From positions 531 through 43,995 of the forward strand of contig NZ_SOGN01000015.1 of the NCBI RefSeq assembly GCF_004403395.1: 43,465 bases of DNA. The letters run 5' to 3'. This DNA is from Cryobacterium cheniae. GTDB taxonomy: Bacteria; Actinomycetota; Actinomycetes; Actinomycetales; Microbacteriaceae. Made by a program: the position numbers and the translations under genes. This document shows positions 25,064 through 33,950 of the stretch, in pieces. Position 1 is the stretch's first letter. Every line of letters begins with the position of its first letter. The notes under the pieces were generated by a model. That model searched no databases and was not told the DNA's origin. It saw only the letters and a program-made list of their open reading frames with translations.

Positions 25064-25282
25064 TTACGCGACTTGAGCGAACGTGAACCCAAACGAGCGC
25101 ATGAGAGCCATGAACGCTTCAACTATGTCGATGATCCGTCTGATGTCCGGGAGCATGGAAATCACCGTCCGAAGCCATCGAAAGCGGCCCGGCCAAGCCG
25201 AAGGCGCATTTCCCTGATTCTCAGACCGTGCGCTATCGTTGACTGCAGAGTCAGACATGTTCGTGCTTGATCCTTGGTCCAA
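25064..25282 (-). CDS. possible small protein (64-72 aa) with an amphipathic C-terminal helix
   Basis: The frame reads MSDSAVNDSARSENQGNAPSAW... and then a hydrophobic/amphipathic helix (TVISMLPDIRRIIDIVEAFMALMRSFGF). A TTG at 25282 has GAAGGA about 10 bases upstream; an ATG eight codons later is the other option. The polar leader followed by a hydrophobic helix could be a small membrane-active or toxin-like peptide, but no family was recognised. Confidence 0.35.
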   Translation of the reverse strand: MDQGSSTNMSDSAVNDSARSENQGNAPSAWPGRFRWLRTVISMLPDIRRIIDIVEAFMALMRSFGFTFAQVA

Positions 25283-26100
25283 AATGGGGTCCGTTCCTTC
25301 GTTGGTGCATGGGGTCTTGCAGGAGTCGGTTGGAGCCGACTTTGTCTTACTTGCTCACAGTTCGGCCCAGACTTGCTAGCTTTCTCGCCAGCGAGTACTG
25401 GGCCACTTTTGTTCTAAGCGAAATCTGAAATCTCACGAAGTGGATTTCAGCTTCCGCCTAAGTCCCAGTTTAGGGCCAAAAAAGAGGCCCCAATCGGGCC
25501 ATGCGCTCGTCGGATAGCGGGGGTAAGCGGAAGGATGCAGCCCCGTTGTCCAAAGGACGTGTGGGAGAGCAATCACTCAGACCTCGGTTCGAAATCAATC
25601 AAACACGCGCCCGTCTTCATGAACGATTCGACGGTTTTGTACCGTTCAGGGCTTCCCCATGACACAGCTCACCAACCCGGCATGCGGGTGGTGCTACTCA
25701 AGGACACCGAGGAAAGTGGCTGGGTCGTCTTCGGTCTACGGCGTGTCGCGCATTACGGGGTGGCTTGCCGACAGCCATTAGTGATGGCCGAGGCTTGGAG
25801 GACTGGCTTGAACAGCGGGCCGAAGGTGGAGCCATCGGAACATTCAACGCTACGGGGATGCCAGTCCCCTTCCTCGAACACATTGATGCGGACCGGGCTG
25901 TGCAGCCGCCCACCACGGCCCCATCGTCCGTGCACGGGAGCCCTGGCTCGCTGACCATGGCGTCGGTGCGTGGTCTGGTCCGCCCTCGATGCCCGCCGAC
26001 CGTTCCTGGCACGGCATGGACGCGCGATCGAACGAGCGAGCCCTCGCCGCTGGAATTGCACTGCCCCTCCTCCGGCTGCAGGCATGGCTGTCTCATCGGA
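25283..26100. other. non-coding or decayed stretch with hairpins
   Basis: The region has an 8-bp perfect hairpin CTGAAATC/GATTTCAG (25425-25432 and 25443-25450). About 30 bases on there is a GGGCC...GGCCC-rich terminator-like segment (about 25475-25500) that could end transcripts from either side. Plus-strand frames from 25535 (VLYRSGLPHDTAHQPGMRVVLLKDTEESGWVVFGL) look partly protein-like but have no family or start signal. I see no supportable gene. Confidence 0.4.
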
Positions 26101-26107
26101 GAATCTT

Positions 26108-26668
26108 TCAGGCCTCGGCGCGGAGGTAGGCGTAGACGGTTTCGCGGCTGATCCCGAAGTCTCGAGCGAGAGCAGCTTTCGGTACGCCGGCGGCGGCCTT
26201 CTCGCTCAGCTCGGCGGCGCGAGCCGTGTCGAGTGACGGGGTGCGGCCTCGGTAGGCGCCACGCTTCTTGGCCAGTGCGATTCCCTCGCGTTGCCGTTCA
26301 CGGATCAGGGACCGCTCGAACTCAGCAAAAGCTCCCATGACATTAAGGAGCAGGTTCGCCATCGCGTTATCGTCGCCCGTGAAGGAGAGTTGCTCTTTCA
26401 CGAACTCGACTCGGACCTTTTTCGCCGTGAGCCGGCGCACGATCGAGCGGAGATCATCCAGGTTGCGGGCAAGGCGATCCATGGAGTGCACGAGAACGGT
26501 GTCGCCATCTCTGACGAACTTGATCATCTCCTCGAGTTCGGGCCGGTTCAGATCCTTCCCCGACGCCTTGTCCTCAAAGACCCGGTCGACATCGACGCCA
26601 TCAAGCTGGCGGACGGTGTTCTGGTCGAGGGTGCTGACTCGCACATATCCAACTCGTTGGCCCGTCAC
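26108..26668 (-). CDS. serine recombinase (TnpR-type resolvase), intact
   Basis: The 186-residue enzyme is complete. It has GYVRVSTLDQNTVRQL with the catalytic Ser, VFEDKASGKDLNRPELEEMI, VLVHSMDRLARNLDDL with the catalytic Arg pair region, FAEFERSLIRERQREGI and a C-terminal helix-turn-helix (VPKAALARDFGISRETVYAYLR). It would perform site-specific resolution of cointegrates, or inversion. It is the only apparently functional recombinase in the bracketed region, and a putative res site lies directly upstream. A partner transposase is not seen. Confidence 0.88.
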   Translation of the reverse strand: MTGQRVGYVRVSTLDQNTVRQLDGVDVDRVFEDKASGKDLNRPELEEMIKFVRDGDTVLVHSMDRLARNLDDLRSIVRRLTAKKVRVEFVKEQLSFTGDDNAMANLLLNVMGAFAEFERSLIRERQREGIALAKKRGAYRGRTPSLDTARAAELSEKAAAGVPKAALARDFGISRETVYAYLRAEA

Positions 26669-26669
26669 G

Positions 26670-26785
26670 GAATTTCCTGTCTCTTATGTCAGGTTGAACT
26701 CTAAGACCCCGCATCAAAGGCTGTCAACCAATAAGAATTTGACCCTATCTTGACTGTGATGAATGCCGTCACCTGACATCTAGTT
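26670..26785. promoter_or_regulatory. putative res site of the resolvase
   Basis: Immediately before the resolvase start are several TGTC/GACA half-site pairs: TGTCTCTTATGTCAG (about 26678-26692), TGTCAACCAATAAGAATTTG (about 26723-26742) and CTGACATC (about 26773-26780). Their spacing within about 110 bases fits the three-subsite layout of Tn3-type res sites. This is inferred from pattern only. Confidence 0.45.
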
Positions 26786-27072
26786 GGGGTGTACTCCAAC
26801 GTAACGCTGGGCACATCGCTCTTATCCAGCTCAAGCGTTGTCGATGCGCTCAGACTCGCCGCGTACGACGCCCTTATTGGTGTGGACTCATCGGGCGAGG
26901 GCGATTGAATCTGCGGCGGACGCCGCCGCCACTTTCTAGCGGCCAGGTTGCCTGTGCATCCTGGCGCACGGCGTGGAACTGGGCACGCCGTTGTCTTTCA
27001 CCGGGGCACCAGAATTGCTGTCTTTGCCCATCTCAGGGAATGCAATTCGACGGCTCCGGCTATGGTGCCGAC

Positions 27073-27198
27073 ATGGAACCAGACCCCCTAAGCGCTCCCC
27101 CGAACTGCGAACGCTGCCTCATCCCCATGCGCGCCGAAGGCGCGCCGGCCAGCCCGTTCTGGCGGTGCCCGTCATGCGACCTGGTGCACCTGTCCTAG
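27073..27198 (+). CDS. tiny zinc-ribbon protein (41 aa)
   Basis: The protein is MEPDPLSAPPNCERCLIPM followed by RAEGAPASPFWRCPSCDLVHLS. Two Cys pairs (CERC and CPSC), about 20 residues apart, make a rubredoxin/zinc-ribbon-like knuckle. Two close relatives lie at 34734-34850 and 34877-35113. The start is set by similarity to those relatives; the ribosome binding site is not obvious. The role is unknown; a nucleic-acid-binding or protein-binding adaptor is a guess. Confidence 0.6.
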   Translation: MEPDPLSAPPNCERCLIPMRAEGAPASPFWRCPSCDLVHLS

Positions 27199-27479
27199 CC
27201 GACAGCCGCGGCACCTGCGGGCGGATTTTGGGGGCATGAAAGGGGGGCCCGCGACACGCCAACGAGTCAACGTCGGCCACGGTCGACGCCCCGGACTGCT
27301 GGACCGCCGTCGAACAACTACGGGCCGCGATCCCCACCGATCACCTGGTTTTGTCCGCGCGCCAGCGGCCCCCGGCCGCGCGCCAGCCTGGCTGTTAACG
27401 CCGACCGAATACAGGGCCACTACTGCCGGGCGAGTTCTAGGCTTTTCTGGCCCTGTTTTCAGTTGGCGTTAACACGGGC

Positions 27480-27547
27480 ACCCGGCCGCAATATCGGTGG
27501 CCCCCGAAGGCAATATTCACTAGCCCCCAAACCCGCAAATACTCACT
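27480..27547 (-). mobile_element. right terminal region of an IS21-type element
   Basis: The minus strand reads TGAGTATTTGCG followed by GGGGGC and GGGGGCCACCGATATTG blocks. This is the mirror image of the left end at 7243-7375. No istB gene is next to it; about 250 bases before it (27200-27470) hold no convincing gene. No clear target-site duplication is visible outside the two ends. Confidence 0.65.
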
Positions 27548-27560
27548 GGATGCATTTGAG

Positions 27561-29921
27561 TTAATCTCCTGCAACGCCAAAATCGGGCATAAACTGTGCG
27601 ACCAGCTGTTCGAGGTGGGTCCCGTCGATCAGCTCTGTACCTGTTCGCAGAGCTTCATCTTTCGCATCCCTTGTGTACCAGGAAGTAGTCATGACAATTC
27701 GTCTCGTTGCGCCACGAGTGATGGCAAAGCTGTGCAAACGTTGTATCGGAGTGGCGCTCACACTACCGATGTAACGCTTGCACTGGACCACAACGGATTG
27801 GTTGCTCGGATCGATCGCGGCAATGTCAACTCCGCGGTCACCAGAGCCTCCTTGGACTGCAACGTCGGTATATCCCTGTCGCCGGAGTAGCTCGGCTGCA
27901 AAGTGTTCAAATTGGTAAGGGTCGAGTTCCATGATCTGCGAAATGCCTTGAGGCAGCGCAGGAACTGGCCGCTTTTTGAACCTCTTACCGTCTTCTAGGG
28001 CGACGGCATATGGCGCCAGAATCTGACGCATATCCATTCCTTGGACATCATTGATGAGCATGCGCGTGCCGTTTTCGACGTACCCGGCAAGACGAATGAG
28101 GAACATGTCGTAGGTGAAGGTGGAATCTGTATCAGTCAGCTCTCGCACGACGGCCGGGACGTACGCGAATAGGCGTTCAGCGGCGGGGACGTCGAAAAGC
28201 TGTCCCGCAAATGGCGTGTGGGGCCGTACGAGGTAGCCGCCGGGCTGGACCTCCCTGGTATATCTCTCAAACAGCTCAGACACAATGTGCTCATTAGTCG
28301 GGAGATTCATTTCAGGCACACCTTCGGCAATAAGAGAATCGCTAAATCCTCGGCGCCACGAAGCCTCGCTGATGGGCGCAGCGGTTGTCTCCTGAAGATG
28401 GCTTGCGGCTCGATAGGCGAGGTGGTCTAGGTCGATGTCTCTGATGAAGTGACGGCGAACGGCTTGAGGAAGCTTAATGAAGACGAACACGATATCAGCG
28501 GAAAAAACGTAGGCGGCGCTTTGCTGGATACGCATGGAGGGGTCCGCACTGGAAACGTCGATCGTCAACAGTGGTTCGAAGCCTGCCATCCGGGCGGCCA
28601 ACTTCAGCCGGTTTATGTTTTCGAGCCAGCGTCGGGCAGGAGTCGGACGGAAATACAGGGCCAGGTAGCCGAGATCTTCGATCGCACTACCGGCGCCGGT
28701 GAAAAACTCTCCTAGATCAGACCACCATCTTGTTTCGTTGTGCTCAACCGAACGAGAGGGAGCGTCCGTGACGACGACCTCATTGGCCAGCCGAGTGTCG
28801 TCATCACTCAAGCGATAGCCGAGCCAGGGGTGGTAGACCTGCGCCTTTTCAAAGTACGCGTTGGCTTCCGTCCAGGGTGGATCGGTCAGCATCAACTGAA
28901 CAGATCCTGGAGACAGAGTTACTAGAAAGTCGCGGAAATCCAGGCACGAAATCGGTGAAGTCCCGCTGTTGGTTGCGAATGGATATTTCCGCAATCCAGC
29001 TGATCGTTTGTCTATTGAGTCAGCAAGGCGAAAAAGAAGATTTACTTCGCGAAGTTGCACATCGGGGACATGCAGATCTTGGCTTTTTCCGCGGTAATCC
29101 TTGAACTTTGCTTGCATGATGATTGCGAGAAAAGCGTCCTGCAAAAAAAGGCGAACATGCTCGCTGATTTTCAGCTGGTCGATAGCTTCCCAGATTGCGA
29201 CCATCGCGAGCTTTGAACGGTGAGGAAAAAGATTGCCGTAAGTTGTCCAAGGTCCAGAAAGGTTGATCCGCGAGTTCTTGATCAATTCGGTTGAAAACAA
29301 CTGGTCATACTTCTGGGGAATCGGTCGACTGTTCACTTCGTCCAAGTGACGCTGGTCCTCGTCATCGAAGAATTTATCCGTTGCGCCACAGACGGGACAC
29401 TTGTGTCCTTGCCGATATGCCATCGTCATCCCGGAGGGACCAAGGCGCACATGATGGGTGACATCCCGGAATCGGAGAGGCTTTCGATCGAAAAACTGGG
29501 AGTCAATGACGTGTAGGTGACCGCACGAGCAGACGACGCGATAGAGGTCATCAATGACCGGCCTGAGTTGCTTTATGAGATCTTTTTTTGCCTGCGCAAG
29601 TTCCGACTCCCCCGGGAGCCGCCAAGGACTGGAGCTCATCCGCTGGGTATAGGGCTCCCACTCATTGGAGTTTACGGGTCGGCCTAGTTTGGCTGCGGCG
29701 TACGAGAAGATACCGGATCCAGAGAAAGGGTCGACCACGAGACCGTCGTCGTCACTGAGTTCCCGGACGATAGTCTCCGCTTTTCGAAGATCTTTGCGGC
29801 CCACAAATGGAAAAAGCTGTTCCGCTTGAGTCGTGCCAGTCACTTGTGCGATCGAAGCGACCAGGCGAGCTACTTTGTCACGGACATCCTCTTTAGTTTG
29901 TTCGTCAAGTAGCCAGTACAT
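27561..29921 (-). CDS. DNA methyltransferase fused to Mrr-type restriction nuclease
   Basis: The 786-residue protein carries a methyltransferase core with SAM motif I VVDPFSGSGIFSYAAAK (62-78) and catalytic motif IV LTDPPW (345-350). Between them is a zinc knuckle (CSCGHLH 131-137 and CPVC 175-178). The C-terminal 125 residues are an Mrr-cat domain (ELDPYQFEHFAAELLRRQGY 665-684, GSGDRGVDI 692-700 with catalytic Asp, VVVQCKRY 710-717 with QxK, then SFAITRGATRRIVMTTS). It may therefore modify and cut DNA, or cut only under wrong methylation. It starts 5 bases after the second methyltransferase stop, with GGAAGG upstream. The domains are clear; target and mechanism are not known. Confidence 0.88.
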   Translation of the reverse strand: MYWLLDEQTKEDVRDKVARLVASIAQVTGTTQAEQLFPFVGRKDLRKAETIVRELSDDDGLVVDPFSGSGIFSYAAAKLGRPVNSNEWEPYTQRMSSSPWRLPGESELAQAKKDLIKQLRPVIDDLYRVVCSCGHLHVIDSQFFDRKPLRFRDVTHHVRLGPSGMTMAYRQGHKCPVCGATDKFFDDEDQRHLDEVNSRPIPQKYDQLFSTELIKNSRINLSGPWTTYGNLFPHRSKLAMVAIWEAIDQLKISEHVRLFLQDAFLAIIMQAKFKDYRGKSQDLHVPDVQLREVNLLFRLADSIDKRSAGLRKYPFATNSGTSPISCLDFRDFLVTLSPGSVQLMLTDPPWTEANAYFEKAQVYHPWLGYRLSDDDTRLANEVVVTDAPSRSVEHNETRWWSDLGEFFTGAGSAIEDLGYLALYFRPTPARRWLENINRLKLAARMAGFEPLLTIDVSSADPSMRIQQSAAYVFSADIVFVFIKLPQAVRRHFIRDIDLDHLAYRAASHLQETTAAPISEASWRRGFSDSLIAEGVPEMNLPTNEHIVSELFERYTREVQPGGYLVRPHTPFAGQLFDVPAAERLFAYVPAVVRELTDTDSTFTYDMFLIRLAGYVENGTRMLINDVQGMDMRQILAPYAVALEDGKRFKKRPVPALPQGISQIMELDPYQFEHFAAELLRRQGYTDVAVQGGSGDRGVDIAAIDPSNQSVVVQCKRYIGSVSATPIQRLHSFAITRGATRRIVMTTSWYTRDAKDEALRTGTELIDGTHLEQLVAQFMPDFGVAGD

Positions 29922-29926
29922 GGTGG

Positions 29927-31519
29927 TCAGCCTTCCCCCGCGGCCAGTGCGCGTTTAACAGTGCCGTACTTGTCGGCCAGACGAGTGATGTCGCCCGAGC
30001 GCAAAGCCGCGGCGATCATTGCCGCGTATCTCCCGAAATATGTCGAGCCCGCTGCAGGAGCCGGCCGTTTTTCGGTGTCGTTCGCGAATCTATCTGGTGC
30101 GGCCGACAATCGGGAGAAGACACACAGCAAGTCACCATCAAGCGTTGTGTTGGGTGATGTCACCGTTTTCAGCGACCGACGTTGCTTGGGAATGGGAATT
30201 ACATCGATAAGGAACACACCAGCTTTCGAGGCTGCCTCGTAGATCGTGTTCCAGCAGCGCAAATCCTGGTCTTGATAGAACCATGCAAGGAAACCCGTCG
30301 GGCCGAGAAGTGTCGCATTAGCGGCGAATGCCTCAGCTAGTCGATCAAGGTATGCGTCAGAGTCGATTTGTCGGTGCTGGGCGTCCGAGCGAACGAGTTC
30401 ATGACTGTGAGCGGACGCGGGCACAGCAAGGTCGAGGACCCCGTTCCACATCGCCGCATACTCGCCATAGGGAACCTGATCACCGTACGGTGGATCGGTT
30501 AAAACGAGGAATGGAGTCTGATTTAGATGCGTGTGCGTCAGCTCCTGAGCGGGCAGGGTCAGCAGCTGGAAGGCATTCGGAACGCGTGCCACTGGGATGG
30601 AGTCGTGTGCCCATTCGACCATCTTCTCGATCTGCCGGAATCGGGCATTCAGAACCATGATGGGGTTTCGAGAGGTTAGGTCAGTCTTGGGCCGCCAGTA
30701 GGGCCACTGCGAACTCGCTTTCTTATCCGAAAGCCTAAGGAGGGGCAACGACGCAGATAGAACGAGTTTCAGTGCTGCCGCATGTTTTGCGACCAAAGGC
30801 GAATCTGAGATGAGGCCCAGTAGGACGTTGATGCTGGCCTGATTCTGCACAGTGAAGTATTGAGCCAGCGTCGCTCCCTGAGGGATTGCGATTCTTGAGT
30901 TGGGTGGCAGGCTGATGGCGTCAAAGTCGACGATCGCGCGTGTCGATGCCAGGGGGAGAGCACGTTGGCCGATCACTTCTGACAGTGTCCGCTGATCAGA
31001 GCGGGCAGTTCGCATACCCCAAGTGGCAGCTCTGCGCTTCTTGGTCACCACCTCCGTCAAGGTAAGCGTGAAGGCACCGTGACCAAAGTCCCCGTCGACG
31101 CGATATCTCTCGCGTTCGATGAAGCTCTCATCATCAACAGCGAACCAAGAAAGCGTTTCGAAGGAGTGGACGTCGAGAATGCGACGAATTTCTGGCAGGA
31201 GCACTTTCGCGTTTTCGATTAAGTCGAGGACGCCTTCAACTAAGTGCTGGGCCATCGGGCTAATGTCGCTACCTGCTGCACGACGGTGAGTGGAAAGCGC
31301 CGCGAAGACTGTGGTTCCCGAGCCCATGAAAGGGTCAACAACGAAGTCGTCGACGGAAGACAGGTGGCGAATGATTGTTTCCACCACATTCATCGGTTTA
31401 CGCGCCCAATAGGGGTGGACGACGCCAATGGGGGTATCGTGCTCGGGCCGGAGGTCGCCTAGGGCTGTTCGCAAAGCATCGACAGTCCGGAACGTGATTT
31501 CGTCTGTCGAGTTACGCAT
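29927..31519 (-). CDS. DNA methyltransferase (N6/N4-type, stand-alone)
   Basis: The 530-residue protein has motif I FVVDPFMGSGTTVFAALS (59-76), an N-terminal HPYWARKPMNVVETIIRHL, which is a conserved methyltransferase segment, and motif IV LTDPPYGDQVPYGEY (340-354). The DPPY motif points to an amino-methylating enzyme (adenine N6 or cytosine N4). A long central region (about 115-330) has no known motifs and may recognise DNA. It overlaps the D12 methylase stop by 8 bases (ATGCGTAA). Together with its neighbours it forms a tight three-gene operon, so the three probably act as one complex or pathway (inference). Confidence 0.88.
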   Translation of the reverse strand: MRNSTDEITFRTVDALRTALGDLRPEHDTPIGVVHPYWARKPMNVVETIIRHLSSVDDFVVDPFMGSGTTVFAALSTHRRAAGSDISPMAQHLVEGVLDLIENAKVLLPEIRRILDVHSFETLSWFAVDDESFIERERYRVDGDFGHGAFTLTLTEVVTKKRRAATWGMRTARSDQRTLSEVIGQRALPLASTRAIVDFDAISLPPNSRIAIPQGATLAQYFTVQNQASINVLLGLISDSPLVAKHAAALKLVLSASLPLLRLSDKKASSQWPYWRPKTDLTSRNPIMVLNARFRQIEKMVEWAHDSIPVARVPNAFQLLTLPAQELTHTHLNQTPFLVLTDPPYGDQVPYGEYAAMWNGVLDLAVPASAHSHELVRSDAQHRQIDSDAYLDRLAEAFAANATLLGPTGFLAWFYQDQDLRCWNTIYEAASKAGVFLIDVIPIPKQRRSLKTVTSPNTTLDGDLLCVFSRLSAAPDRFANDTEKRPAPAAGSTYFGRYAAMIAAALRSGDITRLADKYGTVKRALAAGEG

Positions 31520-32789
31520 GGCTAAGAAGAAACAAGTATTCCGTCACGTCAGACTTGGCCTTGGCCTGCCCCTGTCCCGAATGTCGAAGGTCGATGGACT
31601 TCAGTTCGACCGTGAAGCCAACAGCCTCGGCGATAGTAGTGATCCTTTCCGCGCTGAGAAGAGATGTATTCGCATAACTCAGCGCGACCTCGTAACCCTT
31701 CGCCATCGACATCTCGAATAGCTCGCGGAAAGCACCTTCTACCTTCGAACGTAAACCGAAGGCACTAACAATCCTCCCCTCGCGGTATCGGCCAACGGTC
31801 ACTTGATTGAGTCGATCGTTGAAGGTGAGGGATGGATAGTCATAGAGGGCGACGGTATCAAGCACGTGGTAATAGCGCGAGTAATGCTCTTTGAAGTAGG
31901 GAGGATCGGCGTAAACAACAGTTGTCTTGGGCGCAGCGTCTATGGTGTCGAGGGCGTCCTGAAAGCCAAGATTCAGAGTCCTAGCGAAGGACGGCCGGGG
32001 ATATCGGGTGAGAGCTCTAAGTCGACTCAGTACTTCGCGCTCAATATTCATTGACCGCCGTAAGACCAAATTCCTTGCGGTTTTCTCCGAACCTGGCTTG
32101 AGGTACTGAGCCAGGTGGGTAGTTGTCGACGCGACAAAGGTCAAGCTCGAGATGAGTGCACCAATTACCATCTGAGCCCCGGCGGGAGAAAGCTTTGCTG
32201 CCATTTCTTGGATCGCATCAATTTCCAGACACTGACCAATTCCAAAATACGTGTTCGGATAGTAGGCCGAGAAAAGGTCGAACCTGCCTGTTGCTTCGTG
32301 ATGGCTTCCGCTTTCTGCGGCGCAGAACTCGGCATACTTCTGCCAATCGAAATCTCCACTGCTCTGGGCAGCGACAAACTCCTGCTCCACCAAAAGTGCC
32401 TCCCGCAGAGATGATCGCGGGCCATCTAGGAGGATCGCCTGGGCTCCACCAGATTCGAACCACTCGATAATCTCTGGAAGCTCCCCGCGCGGAACTTCAA
32501 AGGCCGCCGCGAGAACGCGGTGTGAATAAGGCTGTATATCGTTCGCCCAGATTGCCAGGCCACGAGCCGCCGCTTCATTGGCAATGGATCCCGATCCACT
32601 CATCAAGTCCACTAACGTTTCGGTCGCAGGAAACGCCGCCGCTATCTCGTCGAGGATCCAACCAGCAATGCGTTGCTTGGAACCCATATATTGCATGGGC
32701 AGCGGGAAGGCAGTTCGGGGGATCAAAAAATCGTCATTCCTCGGCAGACGAGACAAATTCTCTGCCGTTCTTTGCGTAGCCGTCGGCAT
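31512..32789 (-). CDS. D12-class adenine DNA methylase
   Basis: The 425-residue protein starts its domain with MQYMGSKQRIAGWILDEI (32-49, the SAM-binding motif X form of D12 enzymes), then motif I LVDLMSGSGSIANEAA (59-74) and motif IV ADPPYFKEHYSRYYHVLD (294-311), which is typical of Dam-like N6-adenine methylases. Insertions of about 100 residues separate the motifs and probably hold target recognition. It is the first gene of the operon. The ATG at 32789 has no strong ribosome binding site, so leaderless or weak initiation is possible. Methylation of adenine in the host or plasmid DNA is expected. Confidence 0.9.
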   Translation of the reverse strand: MPTATQRTAENLSRLPRNDDFLIPRTAFPLPMQYMGSKQRIAGWILDEIAAAFPATETLVDLMSGSGSIANEAAARGLAIWANDIQPYSHRVLAAAFEVPRGELPEIIEWFESGGAQAILLDGPRSSLREALLVEQEFVAAQSSGDFDWQKYAEFCAAESGSHHEATGRFDLFSAYYPNTYFGIGQCLEIDAIQEMAAKLSPAGAQMVIGALISSLTFVASTTTHLAQYLKPGSEKTARNLVLRRSMNIEREVLSRLRALTRYPRPSFARTLNLGFQDALDTIDAAPKTTVVYADPPYFKEHYSRYYHVLDTVALYDYPSLTFNDRLNQVTVGRYREGRIVSAFGLRSKVEGAFRELFEMSMAKGYEVALSYANTSLLSAERITTIAEAVGFTVELKSIDLRHSGQGQAKAKSDVTEYLFLLSHA

Positions 32790-33183
32790 GGGAGGTCATT
32801 CCGCGAGGCGCGGACCAAGCTTATCGACAACGCCCAACTGGGCGACATTCCCCTGTCCGGGACTGTCACCACGCCAGCTGTCACGAACCGCCGCGGATCT
32901 GTAGGACGAAGTTAGCTGAGACAGCAGCACGTCAGAGCGCCATGTGGATATGCCCTGGTTCTAGTCCTCCTATCCGAATCATCGTGCGTGAACGGGTTCC
33001 CTACAACCGGTCCCAAGTGATGTGCCGCGCCCCTGCCTTCGGATGTCCGGTTCCTTCCCCGATCTGGGGGCAGAGACGGCAGGGATCATCCCGATGTACG
33101 TTCCGCAGGCTGTTCTCCCCCTTCGGGGTGATCGCCCTTCTCGACGAGCCTCGTTAAGCTGAGAAAAAGCTTGGGGAGCGAAT
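32790..33183. promoter_or_regulatory. divergent intergenic region before the methylase operon
   Basis: No gene is supported here. It lies between the leftward methylase operon and the rightward membrane-protein gene, so both promoters should be in it. Open frames on both strands are short and have no domain. No clear operator was recognised. Confidence 0.4.
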
Positions 33184-33402
33184 ATGGAGTACGTCCTTAT
33201 CTGGATCATCGGGTCCGTTGTCGGTCTTGCCCTTACCTACGCCGTAATTCAGGCGGCAGTGCGCTCAGCGCTCTTCGGTCACTACAAGGTAGTCAGGTGG
33301 TACGAGGCCACGGGCGAGTGGCTGCCCAGCTACGGTTCGTGGAAGGAAAAGCCACGACAACTCGATGGCATCGCTTCGCCGCCGTCCAAAGCGGTCAGGT
33401 AG
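33184..33402 (+). CDS. small single-span membrane protein (72 aa)
   Basis: The protein starts MEYVLIWIIGSVVGLALTYAV, a single transmembrane segment (about 3-25). It is followed by RSALFGHYKVVRWYEATGEWL and a polar tail. GGGGAGC lies 5-8 bases before the ATG, so the start is well supported. Function is unknown; it is located just before a TM2-domain protein, and the two may form a small membrane pair. Confidence 0.65.
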   Translation: MEYVLIWIIGSVVGLALTYAVIQAAVRSALFGHYKVVRWYEATGEWLPSYGSWKEKPRQLDGIASPPSKAVR

Positions 33403-33457
33403 GGTCCGCGACTTCGCAAGGCCGTACAGGACGAATGCAGCATGTTGATGGGGGATC

Positions 33458-33883
33458 GTGAGTAACGACGTTGAGGCGCCGCCGGGTTGGTACATCGACC
33501 CGAATGACGCGACGCTATATCGCTGGTGGAACGGCACCGTGTGGACCGCGCAGTCATCCCCGGTGGCAACTCCACCCGTCCAGCACGCTATCCCGCTGGC
33601 ACGTGGCCCCATCCAGCAGACTCCCGGCGCCAAGGACTCCACCACCGGATATCTGTTGTGCATTCTTCTAGGCGGAGTCTCCGCACACAACTTCTACCTG
33701 GGTCACATCCGCACTGCGATCATCTTCCTGCTTCTCTGGTGGGGAGGGTGGGTACTCACTCCATTCGGATTCGGATATCTGCTGCTCCTGGGCGCAGCAA
33801 TCATGTGGATAATTGACCTCATCTACATGCCCGAGTACGTGCGGAGCGCCAACGCGAGGCTGCACGCAAACAACCGCCCGTGA
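33458..33883 (+). CDS. DUF2510-TM2 domain membrane protein
   Basis: The 141-residue protein begins with a DUF2510 motif (PPGWYIDPNDATLYRWWNGTVWT, about 8-30). A Pro-rich linker and a TM2 domain follow (about 60-125: TTGYLLCILLGGVSAHNFYLGHIRTAI..., two membrane spans joined by a DRF-like short loop). DUF2510 and TM2 combinations are common in actinobacterial envelope proteins of unknown role. The GTG start at 33458 has GGGGG six to eight bases upstream. Confidence 0.8.
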   Translation: MSNDVEAPPGWYIDPNDATLYRWWNGTVWTAQSSPVATPPVQHAIPLARGPIQQTPGAKDSTTGYLLCILLGGVSAHNFYLGHIRTAIIFLLLWWGGWVLTPFGFGYLLLLGAAIMWIIDLIYMPEYVRSANARLHANNRP

Positions 33884-33950
33884 TCTCTCGGTCCGCGGCC
33901 AAACGACCTCCATTGAAGCTCTTCCAATCGGCTGCGCTGGACGCCGGGCT

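Noticed and set aside
25535..26151. Overlapping frames on both strands upstream of the intact resolvase
   Set aside because: They have partial protein-like stretches but no family, no start signal and no consistent codon bias, so no gene is called.
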